Assembly: GCA_039519185.1 (NCBI GenBank)
Contig: CM076854.1
Span: 148,786,997 to 148,850,996 of the forward strand
Source: Astragalus membranaceus
Taxonomy: Eukaryota > Streptophyta > Magnoliopsida > Fabales > Fabaceae
Direction: 5' to 3'
Length of the DNA: 64,000 nt
Below the pieces are notes generated by a model. It did not search any database. It was given only the letters and a program-made list of their open reading frames with translations, and was not told the DNA's origin. A program made the position numbers and the translations under genes. This document shows positions 34,036 through 45,055 of this stretch, in pieces. How positions within the stretch are numbered: position 1 is the stretch's first letter; each line of letters opens with the position of its first letter.

Positions 34036-36397
34036 TTTTAAATCTAAGATGATCTTGAAATAAAGACAAAAATAATATCCTAATAATCAAGTTTGAAATA
34101 AATCAAACCCAGATTCATGTAAAATCTTAATTAAAAGGAAATAATCCTATTAACATTAAAGTCTTTATTTATTTTTCCTAAGAAAGCAATTAAAGGTGGT
34201 AGTGTGATCTCTAAAATCAAACAAGGAATAATTGCTTGTAGATTTCTTCCTCATGCTTAAAAAACTATTGATCTCATCCTTCATCCTTTCTTCAAGAGGT
34301 TTTGTCCTCAAATCTAAATCTCTATAAAAATTTGGATGAAACAAAATACACATTTGTGTGAGAATAAATAGTATCTCTCTATGGTTCTTTTACGATTTAA
34401 ATTAGAATATTATTCAGACCCTCTTCCTCCCTCTTGTAGTGACTCCTCATGACAATTTCTTCATCATCTTATCTAATTCCAATTGTATGCTTCTTTCCTG
34501 TTTTCTCTTTTTAATCCTACGTGCCATTTTTAGTTCAAAATACACTTCCTTAAATTCTTCATTTCACATGGAATGAACTTGATCCATATGAAGTTGAGAG
34601 ATTAACTTAATTATTCCGCTATCCATATAGCAACTATCTTTGTTAATCTTTGATTTTTCATCTGTACAAAAAGAAAAGAAATAAAAAATTGTCGAATTGT
34701 CAGATCAATATCATGAAAGTAGGATTGTATCATCTACTTTGCTACCATTCACCCGAAAGGAGATAGAAGTTACTTAAGAACCTAATCAATGGTCACTGAT
34801 TATATAGCCATCACGTATCCTCAAAGAATTTGTCAAAAAAAAAATGTATTCTCAAATAAAAAAGAAAAGGATGTGGTGGGCACCGCATCCGCATCCGCAT
34901 CCGCATCCGATTCGGCAGTGAATTGGGTACTTATGCCACTCGTGCTGTGTACTATATTTGTCTTTCACCTTCGGTTGCACTTTCGACTCTCATCTCATCA
35001 TTTTTTAATTCACAAGTCACTTTCGCGTCCACTCTAATTCTTCTTTTTCTTTTGGCGCTCTCTCTTTTTAATATTCATATTCATGATGATTTGATCGATT
35101 TGAAAACACTACAAATAAAGAAATCAATATTTTATCCTAAAAATATCATCATATAGTAACATTCCCTGGCCTCCTCACTTCTCAAATTTCTCTGCAACTT
35201 TGCCAATTTCAGGTTCTTCTTTTCCTCACGACATTTCATATCTAAAAATTGCATGCTCTTGTTGTTTTCTGTCAGTGGCGTTTACCTTGTGTTTCTTCCT
35301 GGTTATGTGTATGAACAATAACAATTCTTAATTTTCTCTGTGGCGTTTACTCTCATGCGTGTTTCTATTTCAATTTTGATCACTGGAAAACTATTGTGTA
35401 TGAGGTCTCACCATTTTTTTTGGTGATTAATTAATTCTTCGTCAAATTTCGCAGCTTGTCATATGATTGCTGTGTGTAGGGATGGGGGGTATCATTATAT
35501 GCAGTTGAATTTCATCAGCAAGTTAATATCCTGCAATTTTAACTTTTAAGTTGGCAACTTTGATTTTTTGACCTAAAAAGTCAATTTTTATTTTTTTGAG
35601 GTGGTGTGATGCTAGGTAAGCTTAATTAGTAAAGTGAATTAAGAACTTGGAACAGAGGGTGATTGGCCTTAAAGACAAACCAAGCTGTTATGGTGAGGAA
35701 CTATTAAAGGAAGTTATAAAAACCCAAGCTGTAATTGGTTGAACAATTTTGTTGCTCTTTATTACAATTTACACATCTTGCATGGCTGGCCTTATTTATG
35801 CTTCTAACATATCTAGTGTGTAGTGTCACAGTGTAGAAGCTAATTAGCTTAGGTTAGGCTCTCTATATTTGAATTTTGGAAATTATGAGTTATCAGTTAT
35901 GACATCCTTCAAGAGGGAGGTACGTGTCTGTCAGAAAATGTTAAATGCTTACCTGATAAAAATCTTGCTCTACTTCTATGTCCAGATCTTGTTCTGCTGA
36001 AACCGGGTAGAGCTTTCAGTTACTATCCAAGTGCTAAATATTCATAAACCTGTGTTTTGTGGCCTTAAACATCTGGGGAACTAAATTCCATTCTGGAGCT
36101 GAAAAACGAATTTTTTCAATTTCTCTGTGGCGCCAACCATTTGTCAGGTAACATTATTATGTGGAGTTTGGCTTGTAAAGCATGTTGCTACAACATATGT
36201 GGCTAGGGCTTCCTTGAAATATTTGTGCGCCATGTTTTCCTGATTACTATTCTTAACATATTTGTAGCAGCAGTAATGAATTATGTTACATCACATGTGC
36301 TTCTGTTAATATTACTTTGTGATCAACTTAATATTCTTATGATTTCCAGGAATGTCAATCTGTCAATAACCGTAGCAGGTGAAGTTGCTTAGTTCAA
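34036..36397 (+). promoter_or_regulatory. Upstream region and probable 5' leader of the NEK gene
   Basis: About 34140-34700 on the minus strand holds a weak protein-like remnant (NFYRDLDLRTKPLEER), reminiscent of Ty3/gypsy C-terminal sequence, with stops. At 34885-34908 the hexamer GCATCC is repeated four times. From about 35130 a C/T-rich stretch and a TTGCCAATTTCAG-like junction suggest the NEK 5' leader, with one or more long leader introns before the coding start at 36398. None of this is supported by transcripts. Confidence 0.35.
34885..34908. repeat. (GCATCC)4 minisatellite
   Basis: Four perfect GCATCC hexamers followed by GATTCGG in an otherwise AT-rich region upstream of the NEK gene. 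Confidence 0.9.
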
Positions 36398-39300
36398 ATG
36401 GACCAGTATGAAATTCTAGAACAGATTGGCAAAGGTGCATTTGGTTCCGCCCTGCTTGTGAGGCACAAGCATGAGAATAAAAAGTGAGCATAGATGTGAT
36501 TTAAGATACTATATATCCTTTTGCAGGTTGATTTTTTCAAGTATTTAAATTTAAATGTGAACTTGTGTATTTCACTATACTAATAGTGATAGGCTGTTAT
36601 ATATGGTATTTTTTTTATTTATTTATGTCATTTACATTTTAGGTATGTTCTCAAGAAGATCCGTCTTGCTCGCCAATCTGACAGAACCCGTAGATCTGCT
36701 CACCAGGAGGTAATCCACTTCTTTTTGTTAGCAGTAATCAACCCTCATTGAATACCAACATTGGGACTTGTTGGATGCATGAGTCAAACAATAACAGCTG
36801 CAATGATAAAGATGAGGATTATGATCATGCCACTACCAAAGGATAATTGTTGAAGACCCACATGGCTTTAAATATAGCAAATCAAATACATTCATTCATG
36901 TGTGTTTTATGTGTTAGATTGATATTTAGCAGCATGAAGTTTTAAAGTTGATTTTTAAGCCCACCTTTGTTCATTTTAATCAATTTTACATTTGAGTTTT
37001 AATGTGCTACTTGCTGTTGTATATTTTAAAATGTGAAAATGATATTTATGTTGCCTTTCTCATTTATAAGATTGTAAGATACTAAGATCCATACCTGTTC
37101 TTTGTTTTGTAGATGGAGCTTATATCTAAAGTTCGAAATCCATTTATTGTAGAGTATAAAGATTCCTGGGTAGAAAAGGTTAGTCTTACTTTCAATCAGA
37201 ACCTTCTAATTCTGTGGCTTTCGTGTTTTGGATGTGTGGGTGTGCGTCACAGGTGTGGGTGTGGTGTACAAATGTTTTGCTTAATTTACCAAGAGTGCTG
37301 GGAGCAGGAAGTATAAAATTGTGTTTTCTGTTTTAACAAATGTGACGTATTCTGGACTTTCGACTTGGAGGGCTTATTTTGTTAGCATACCAATGGAGAT
37401 TTTAACTGAAGAACCTCTTTTTTTTTGACGTATTTTTAACTGAAGAACCTCTTTTGTAGCCTTTCTTGTGGGTTTATAATCTCGAATTCTTGATTGATTT
37501 ATGATACTTAGCAAGCTGGTATCTTCAATTCCAGGGTTGTTTTGTATGTATTGTCATCGGCTATTGTGCAGGAGGAGATATGTAAGTCAGAGATTTATGA
37601 AGATATTTTTTTCTTTTAATTGCCAGTTATGCAGCCCTTCTATAACTTGTCTCTGATGTTCAGGGCTGAAGCTATAAAGAAGGCTAATGACGTTAACTTT
37701 TCTGAAGAGGTTGGTCACTCTTGCAGCACTCCATTAACTTCTGAGGCTGATGGATAGTTTTCATACCTATTTCAAACTCTCTGGAACTATGAGTTAATTG
37801 ATATCTGTCAACTTTTGGCAGAAACTCTGCAAGTGGCTTGTCCAATTGCTGATGGCACTTGATTACTTACATGTTAATCATATTCTTCATCGTGATGTCA
37901 AGGTAAAGGACTTCTTGAAGTTCAATAATAGATGTTATGTAGCAAATATCTCAGAGTACTTTCAGGACCAGCTTTGTGTTGATGTTATTTTTTCATCTGT
38001 TTCAGTGTTCAAATATATTCTTAACAAAAGATCAAGATATACGCCTAGGTAAATGGCGTTACTCATTTTATTTCACACTGCTCATAGACTTAGTTAATGC
38101 TCAAGAGTTTGGATGTCTTTATTGTGTCTTGTTTTGTAGTATGCTATCCTTATGTCTTGCATGTTTGTTGCAGGTGACTTTGGTCTTGCTAAAATGTTGA
38201 CATCTGATGATCTTGCTTCCTCAGTGAGTGATACTATGAAAATACTGTTTTGTTCACTGTTTGAGCATTCTTTTGGATTAGTAACAATTTGTTATTGCTT
38301 TAATCTTAGATTGTTGGGACTCCAACTTATATGTGCCCAGAGCTTCTTGCTGATATACCCTATGGCTCTAAGTCAGATATCTGGTCTTTGGGTATGATAG
38401 ATTTCTTTTGTACTCCTGAGAGTTCCTAATTTAATAGCTTTGGTCTCTTCTACAGTTTCTTTTGAATTGCATATGTAATTTGCTGTGACTTATAACATTT
38501 TCCAGGATGCTGTGTTTATGAAATGGCTGCTCACAGGCCAGCTTTTAAAGCTTTCGTAAGTTGCCTATCTTAAGATTTGTATTCACTATTTTAAAACCAA
38601 TGAATTGTTATTTGCAAAACTTTTAAATCTTTTGTAGTAGAATTTACTAGGGTACAGTAAGTCATTTAAAACTCTCAACATTAGGTTGTTGGATCATAAG
38701 CATTCATGTGAGTCTGAGGCTTTTTATTTTATTTAATCGTTTATTTATTTATTTACTTATTTCTTTTTGTACGTGTTGTCTTCATCTGGACAGGACATGC
38801 AATCATTGATTCACAAAATAAACAAGTCTATAGTAGCTCCACTGCCAACTATGTATTCTGGTGCTTTGTAAGTCCTTTGTTCCGCGATGATCTTAAGTTA
38901 TTTAGAGTTAACTGTTTTTCCTGCTTTATCTAACTAATGTATTACTTACCATACCTACTGAATTTGAAAAAATTCAAAGATTTGTTTATGTGCGCATGCA
39001 TACATGCAGACATTGACCATCCTATGCATTCATAGTTTCAAACCTACATTAGATTTTATGTCCTCCCCGATACGCTGCCAAATTTTATTGTGGAATTGGA
39101 AAATTAAGTTTTCTTCCATTCATGAAGTGATCTATGTTAATTGTTAAGAGGTGTGCCACTAAAATTTCACAACATCTTTCTATAAGCTCAATTCACATAA
39201 TATTACCATTTGTTATGATAGAACTAGAAGGATGGCATGTAATTCAGTCATCGGATTTGTGACCGTTTTGTATCTGGCTGTTATATGTCTTTTCAATTCT

Positions 39301-41745
39301 CATTCTTGATCATTTAGTCTTTTGTAGTTATAAATTTTGTCACTTAAAGTTATGGTTCTCAGTCAGTGACATGGTTGTGTAACTTATTGTGATGTATTTC
39401 TTCTTTCAGCCGAAGGCTTGTCAAAAGTATGCTGCGGAAAAATCCAGAGCTAAGGCCAACTGTGAGTTTTATCTTTTGGGTATTGTTTTGCATTTATCAA
39501 GACATGATTAATAGATACCAACTTGCCTCTAAAAGACATATGGTATGCAGATATCACTGTCTTTGTGATTTCTGATTCCTTAAGTGATGATTATGATTTA
39601 TGAACCAGATATCATCTCCGTCTGATTATTCTAAATGCAAATTTTGATTTTGTGGTCTAATTTTCCCTTTCATTTTAAAATAATTTTATCTTAGTTTTTC
39701 ACCTTATGTTTTGTAAGACATAGCAGTTCTACTTGATTATCTCTCTAATTTTCCTTTTTTGGGCTCTATAATATGTTTATGTCACATTGCTCTTTAGGCT
39801 TCCTACATACTCCATGAAGTGTTTTCTTCTTGTTTGAATCACTTGATACTTGGGTACTAGTCTGCTAGAGAATGTGTCAATGTGAAACTGGAAAAACATA
39901 AATGTATGGGATTTGAAGAAAACAAAACAAGTTAGGAATGAGGATATTAGAGACAAAGTTGGTATCTTCCAGTGTAGGAAAAGTGATTTTTGCCCTTTTT
40001 ACGGGTAAACAAAAACTATATAACTTTTTGCCCTTTATAATGCATTTTCATTTTCCCCATACTTTTGACCGCGGTAAATTTGTCCCATACTTTTGGCTGT
40101 GGCAAATTTTTTTATCACATGTTAGAACTAATAAAGTGATGCCTACATTCAATATCACTCTCTTGTGGTAATTAAATATAGTTTTAATTTGTCATTTTCT
40201 TTGTGGTCGTCGTCATCGTTTATAAGTTTAACTCTAACTTCTGTTTCATGAAGTGAACATTTTAAAATTGAAACAAGGGTAAATGTTTTCTTTAGTTAAG
40301 CAAATGTCAATAATAAATTTTGTGAGACATTGCTATATTTACAAATTTAGTTGTTTGCTGAAGTTTTCTTTGTTCTTTTACTAACCTTGCATGACTAGTC
40401 TATGCAAAATTTGCTTGACGTTCCCTTTTCATTAAGCTCAGTTTGTTTTGACAGGCTGCAGAATTACTAAATCATCCACATCTTCAACCTCATATTCTCA
40501 AAATTCACCAAAAATTAAATAGCCCCAGAAGAAGTACTTTTCCATTCCAATGGTCCGAGTCAAACTATGTAAGGAGAACTAGGTTTGTGGAGCCAGAATC
40601 TGTTTCTACTCTTTCTGACCAAGATAAATGCTTGTCATTAAGCAATCACCGGGCCTTGAATCCTAATATTTCTAGAGCTGAACAAAGTTCCCAGTATTCT
40701 ACCCAAAGAGCTCATGGATTATCCACTTATTCAGATGAGAAGCTCTATGAATTATCTGTTGATGGTGTCCGTGATCATCGCAATACTAACAAATCAAAAG
40801 CCATAAAGTCCTCAACCGTTGAGAGAACACCAGGACTGAGAGCAGCTAAAGATTCTTCTCCCACCAGAAGGCAGACAATGGTACCATCAAAGATATCCCG
40901 CACTGGTTCAAAGCGTGAATCAGTAAGTTTATGCTGTCAGCGATTCAATATTTCCTTTTTTCTCGACGGTTTCCATAGAATAAGTAATGAAAAAGAAAAA
41001 TAATTGATTTGAATTTATATTGCATGATATACTTAGGCAGGAGTCATGTTTCTAGAAAATCCAGACTATTTATTTATTTCACTGTTTCTGTATCTTACAG
41101 CTTCCAGTGTCTCGTGCACCATCTGGTAAGTATACCACACCAACTCGGAGATCATCTCTTCCACTTCCTACAAGATCCAAGACATCAGCAAACTTCTACA
41201 CCAATGTTGGTTGCATGGTGTCTCCTGATGTTTCTGTTAATGCACCACGATTTGATAAGATCGCAGAATTTCCAATGGCCTCCTATGAGGCCCCTTTCTT
41301 CCCGGTTCGTAGACCATCATTAACATCAGCTCACTGTTCTTCTAGCACAGCAGGGAGTGCTGATTGCTCAATCACAAAGGACAAGTGTACAATCCTGGTG
41401 GACAAAGTTACTGTCCCTACCGGCATCTGTGATGCTTGTCCTGGTGCTCCATGTCCAAAGGGAAGTGAATGCTCTAATCATGTTGCGGCTGGCGTTTCGA
41501 GCCGTTCCTCTGGTGAGTCGCATCAGCATCGGTTTGACACCTCGTCATACCAGCAACGTGCGGAAGCACTGGAAGGGTTGCTGGAGTTCAGTGCGCGGCT
41601 CCTACGACAACAGAGGTTTGATGAGCTTGGGGTGTTGCTGAAGCCATTTGGGCCTGAGATGGTTTCTCCAAGAGAAACAGCTATTTGGCTGGCCAAGAGC
41701 TTTAAAGAAAATTGTGATATAAGGTTTTCTCATGCACTTCCATGA
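36398..41745 (+). CDS. NEK2: NIMA-related serine/threonine kinase (NEK2/NEK3-like)
   Basis: Fourteen coding exons: 36398-36483, 36643-36709, 37113-37178, 37535-37581, 37664-37709, 37822-37902, 38006-38048, 38174-38223, 38310-38391, 38506-38555, 38794-38867, 39410-39461, 40455-40922 and 41101-41745. All joints are in phase, 618 aa. The kinase domain covers about residues 4-258: glycine loop GKGAFGS (11-17), ATP-binding Lys33 in VLKK, catalytic HRDVK (127-131), DFG (147-149), GTPTYMCPELLADIPYG and SDIWSLGCCVYEM. The long Ser/Thr-rich tail ends in an RFDELGVLLKPFG...ETAIWLAKSFKEN block seen in plant NEK1-3. Plant NEKs act on microtubules in cell expansion and division; a microtubule role here is inference from family. 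Intact; the exact paralogue (NEK1, 2 or 3) is not certain. Introns hold only AT-rich DNA. Confidence 0.93.
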
Positions 41746-42449
41746 TCATTCACATCGGTTAGTGTACATTATTAATATTGTATATTTGGCGATTGAATAT
41801 GAAAAGTGGCACTATTTTGGCGTTGTTTTTTTTCCCATGAGATTAGATGTACATTGTTTTGGTAATGAGTATGTTTCATATGGAATAATACTGCACATCA
41901 GTTGTATGATAATGATTCATCAAATCCGGATCCATCTCCCTTGGAAGAGCGGTGCCAACCTATGATTATACCATGTGTACCGTAGAAATAAGAAGCTACA
42001 ATATGTAACTTCTTGTTTAACGTGAAAATCATGTATTTCACATACACAAAAATTAGAGCAATTGTAATGCGTGGAACAATGATTAAAATGAAAACATTAG
42101 CACGATGCATAATTACACAATGTGATCATATGTTAATTAAATTTACAAGCTGTTTGAGAAGAGAATCCCAAGTCACTTTTCTATTGAATTCTAGTGAACT
42201 TAAAAACGCTGTTTTCATACATACTACTATTATATATGTGAGTGGTGTCAGAGTGAGGCTGCTGGTGAATGCAAAATATCGTTCAAAGATAGCAGAACAA
42301 AAAGCATATCATTCTGGTTCGATTTGTGCTAAGAGTAAACAGATTGATTGAAGAAGAAGATGAACCGTTTCTATGGCTTTGGGTCCATTGAAGAAGACGA
42401 AGGAATATGGTGACACGTGGCAGTGACGCCAGTGCTGACGTCATCTCAG
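41746..42449 (+). other. NEK 3' UTR and flank
   Basis: Non-coding. The first few hundred bases are probably 3' UTR. The last few before the solo LTR contain GACACGTGGC (a G-box-like ACGT core) and the target-site copy CTCAG (42445-42449). Confidence 0.5.
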
Positions 42450-43073
42450 TGTTTACCGTGGTTTTTGGTAAACACCGCTAGTTACACATAAGTGTTGCTT
42501 GCAAGATCAACTAGAAAATCCCAGAACATTAGTGTTTAAAGTTTTCCAGAAATTGTTAGTGTTCTTAAGAATAACCGTCGAATTGACGGGAAAGCGGATA
42601 AAGAAGAGATGAATGTGAAGAGAACAAGCAATAAATGTGCAGAAATCTTAAAGAAACAGAAGTAAAATTGCATTAATTTATAAAGAGTGGAACGCAGATT
42701 CATACATTGTTTCTGTTGACTCGTTTTCTCTGTATGCGGAAGTTTGAGTGTTTTAGAATTATGTAAATGAATTGCGACCTCCTTTTCCCTTCAGACAACT
42801 AGTATTTATAATAGAAGGGAAAAGAATAACTGCTTAATGAATTCGAAAAATGGTAACTGCTGAGGACTTCGACAGTGTAACTGCCACCTGCTTCGACCAC
42901 GTTACTTTCGTACTCCTCAGTGGCATCGTTGCTATGCTTCTTCGACAGCGCCTCTTTATCTCTGATCTGCTACCAAACTCACTTTCTCCTGTCGAAATAT
43001 CTCTTCTTCAAAATCATAAGTTTAAGCTTCATTGACTGCATTTAATTTAGCCCGTCGAAAATGCAGGCTAACA
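42450..43073 (-). mobile_element. Solo LTR of the Tat/Ogre-like family (624 bp)
   Basis: Flanked by perfect 5-bp duplications CTCAG (42445-42449 and 43074-43078). Plus-strand ends are TGTTTACC...GGCTAACA; read on the minus strand it begins TGTTAGCCTGCATTTTCGAC like the LTR at 32374. It has a minus-strand TATAAATAC box and repeated GTCGAA words. No internal region, primer site or second LTR adjoins it, so it arose by LTR-LTR recombination. Confidence 0.88.
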
Positions 43074-43078
43074 CTCAG

Positions 43079-44364
43079 TTTGCCACATCATTTTTTAACA
43101 GAAAAATTAACAGCAGGAGGTAACTAGAAACACATAATATTTGTAAGGTGTGTTTTAATTATTTTTTTTGCAGGGGGGTAAATGGATTACGGTGATATTT
43201 GCAGGGGAGTAAATGATATTTAAGCCTATTTTTAAAGACAAACTTTTTAGCAACTTACACTACTAAATAAGCACTTAAATCTTATCGAAAAAAAGAACAT
43301 TAATACCTCTGATCCTACGCCTTTAAAATATTTATTAGATGAGTCTCACCAATAATTAGAAATCATTACAATTTTAATAAATAACTCACATTATTTTCAA
43401 ATGAGCCTCGCATATATAAGAAGCGAAAGAGAAAGTGTTAAGAGAAGCTCTACTCTTTACTAACGCCACAAAATTTGACTTTCCAATGAGAGTGGCTATA
43501 TTATAAAAAGAATCACCTTTCATCATGGATGCATTTAGCTTGATCTAAGTTATAAAGAATCAATCTTTAAGGCCCTCTTCGGGGTGATTTTCTATTTTTT
43601 GTTTTGAAATTTCCAAAACCCAAAATTAGTTTCTGTTTTGAGTTATAAAAGTTTCAAAAACCAAAACCAGATTCAGTTTTGAGTTAACAAATTTTCAAAA
43701 ATCAAAATTAGTTTCAAACATAAAATAAAAATAAATACTTATTATAAACTTATCTTAATCAAAATAATATATAAAATTAGGCTTGATAAAGAATTAAAAT
43801 ATTACAAACATATATTGTATTTATTTAGTAATAATGGTTGAAAGTAGTAGTTGTCGACATATGCTTGTCGGAATGGTAATCAATGGTGGTCGGAGTGGCG
43901 GTGGCGGTGGTCGTATTGGTAGTCAATGGTGTGACCAGTGGTGGTCATACTGGTGATGGGTGGTGGTGACTAGTGATGGTTAAAGTGGTGATTTCCAGTG
44001 GTCGGAGTTAGGTTAAAGAGGTAGTCGTTGGTGGTGATCGATATTATTTAACGTGGTTGTTTCCGGTGGTCGGGGTGGTTGTCAGATTGGTAGAAGGTGG
44101 TGGTCGGAGTGGTTGTCAGATTGGTAGAACAAGTTAGGAGTGACCCCAAAACAAAAATGGCCCAACACAATAAAAATACTTCCATTTTGGAGATATAATA
44201 AGTAGTTGTTCGATGCCAAATTAACCAAAACTTCTAGGGAAAAACGGTACATACTTCTTGCTATTTGGTAAGTAGGATTCCATATGCATCGATTGGTTTT
44301 AAAACACCAAAAGAAATGTGGATCGAAAAGGCACTCTGCTTTGACAACCATTGTTAGTTGAATA
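43079..44364. other. Intergenic DNA with a degenerate GGTGGTCGG tandem repeat
   Basis: No gene. About 43150-43235 (GGGGGGTAAATGG ... GGGGAGTAAATGATATT) looks like an end of another non-autonomous element. About 43855-44130 is G/T-rich degenerate tandem DNA built on GGTGGTCGGAGTGG. Within it a unit of about 33 bp (GTCGG.GTGGTTGTCAGATT) is repeated back to back at 44075-44130. The target copy GAATA of the copia element ends the region. Confidence 0.55.
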
Positions 44365-44618
44365 TGTGAATAAGGAAAATAGGGAAGCTGTAAATAGTAG
44401 TTGGGTAGATTTATTTATATGCTTATGCTTTGGCACAAGCCCGTTAGGTTTTCTGAGAGACAAAGCTATTTAATCTCCTTTGTAATTGTATTCAAGGAGA
44501 CATTATCAATAAAACAGAACTACAGCTACTCTGTAGTCGCAGACGTAGGCAATCTTTGGCCGAACTGCGTAAACAATATCGTGCGTTATGTTTGACATAT
44601 CGTGTGTTATGTTTGACA
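44365..44618 (+). repeat. 5' LTR of copia element 1 (254 bp)
   Basis: TGTGAATAAGG...TTTGACA. Compared with the 3' LTR it has a duplicated unit of about 21 bp at its end (GTG(C/T)GTTATGTTTGACATATC), lacks six bases near 44495 and differs at several single bases, so the insertion is not very recent. Confidence 0.93.
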
Positions 44619-44697
44619 TGGTATCAGTAGGGTTGCGATCATCCCTGTGATTTCGGTTTCTTCGTTCAAGAACGGCGTCCTCTGTAACAGTCCAAGT

Positions 44698-44884
44698 CCA
44701 ACGCATTGGCCACCCCGGCACTATTACCTCACGGTCTTCTCTAGCGCTCAATTGGTAGTGGGAGGTGTGTTTAACTTGCACTTATGCCTCAGGTGCAAGG
44801 TTCGATTCCCACGGAAGGCAAAAATTCTACAAGAGGGGTAGAGAAGACCGTGAGGTAATAGTGCCGGGGTGGCCAATGCGTTGG
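44698..44884. repeat. Perfect 46-bp hairpin around a tRNA-like core
   Basis: Bases 44698-44743 and 44839-44884 are exact inverse complements of 46 bp (left arm starts CCAACGCATTGGCC, right arm ends GGCCAATGCGTTGG). The 95-bp loop has a pol III box A-like GCTCAATTGGTAGTGGG and a box B-like GGTTCGATTCC, as in a tRNA-derived SINE. Just beyond the right arm the phrase ACCGTGAGGTAATA is repeated directly. It lies in the untranslated leader between the primer site and gag. Confidence 0.85.
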
Positions 44885-45055
44885 ACCGTGAGGTAATAAT
44901 CTCGTGTGCTCTTGTTCGCTGGAGGTGTGCTATTGTGTGTTCTTGGTACGGTGGGCTTCCGTGAACTGTGCGCTAGTGTGTGTTCTTCCTACTGTGCGCT
45001 ATTGTGGTTCGGTTTGATTTTTGATTTTTTTTGCAAGCTCCCGTAATTTTTTTTA

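Noticed and set aside
34165..34353. Minus-strand frame with RDLDLRTKPLEER
   Set aside because: Reminds of a Ty3/gypsy remnant but is short, and flanking frames contain stops; left as a remark in the NEK upstream entry.
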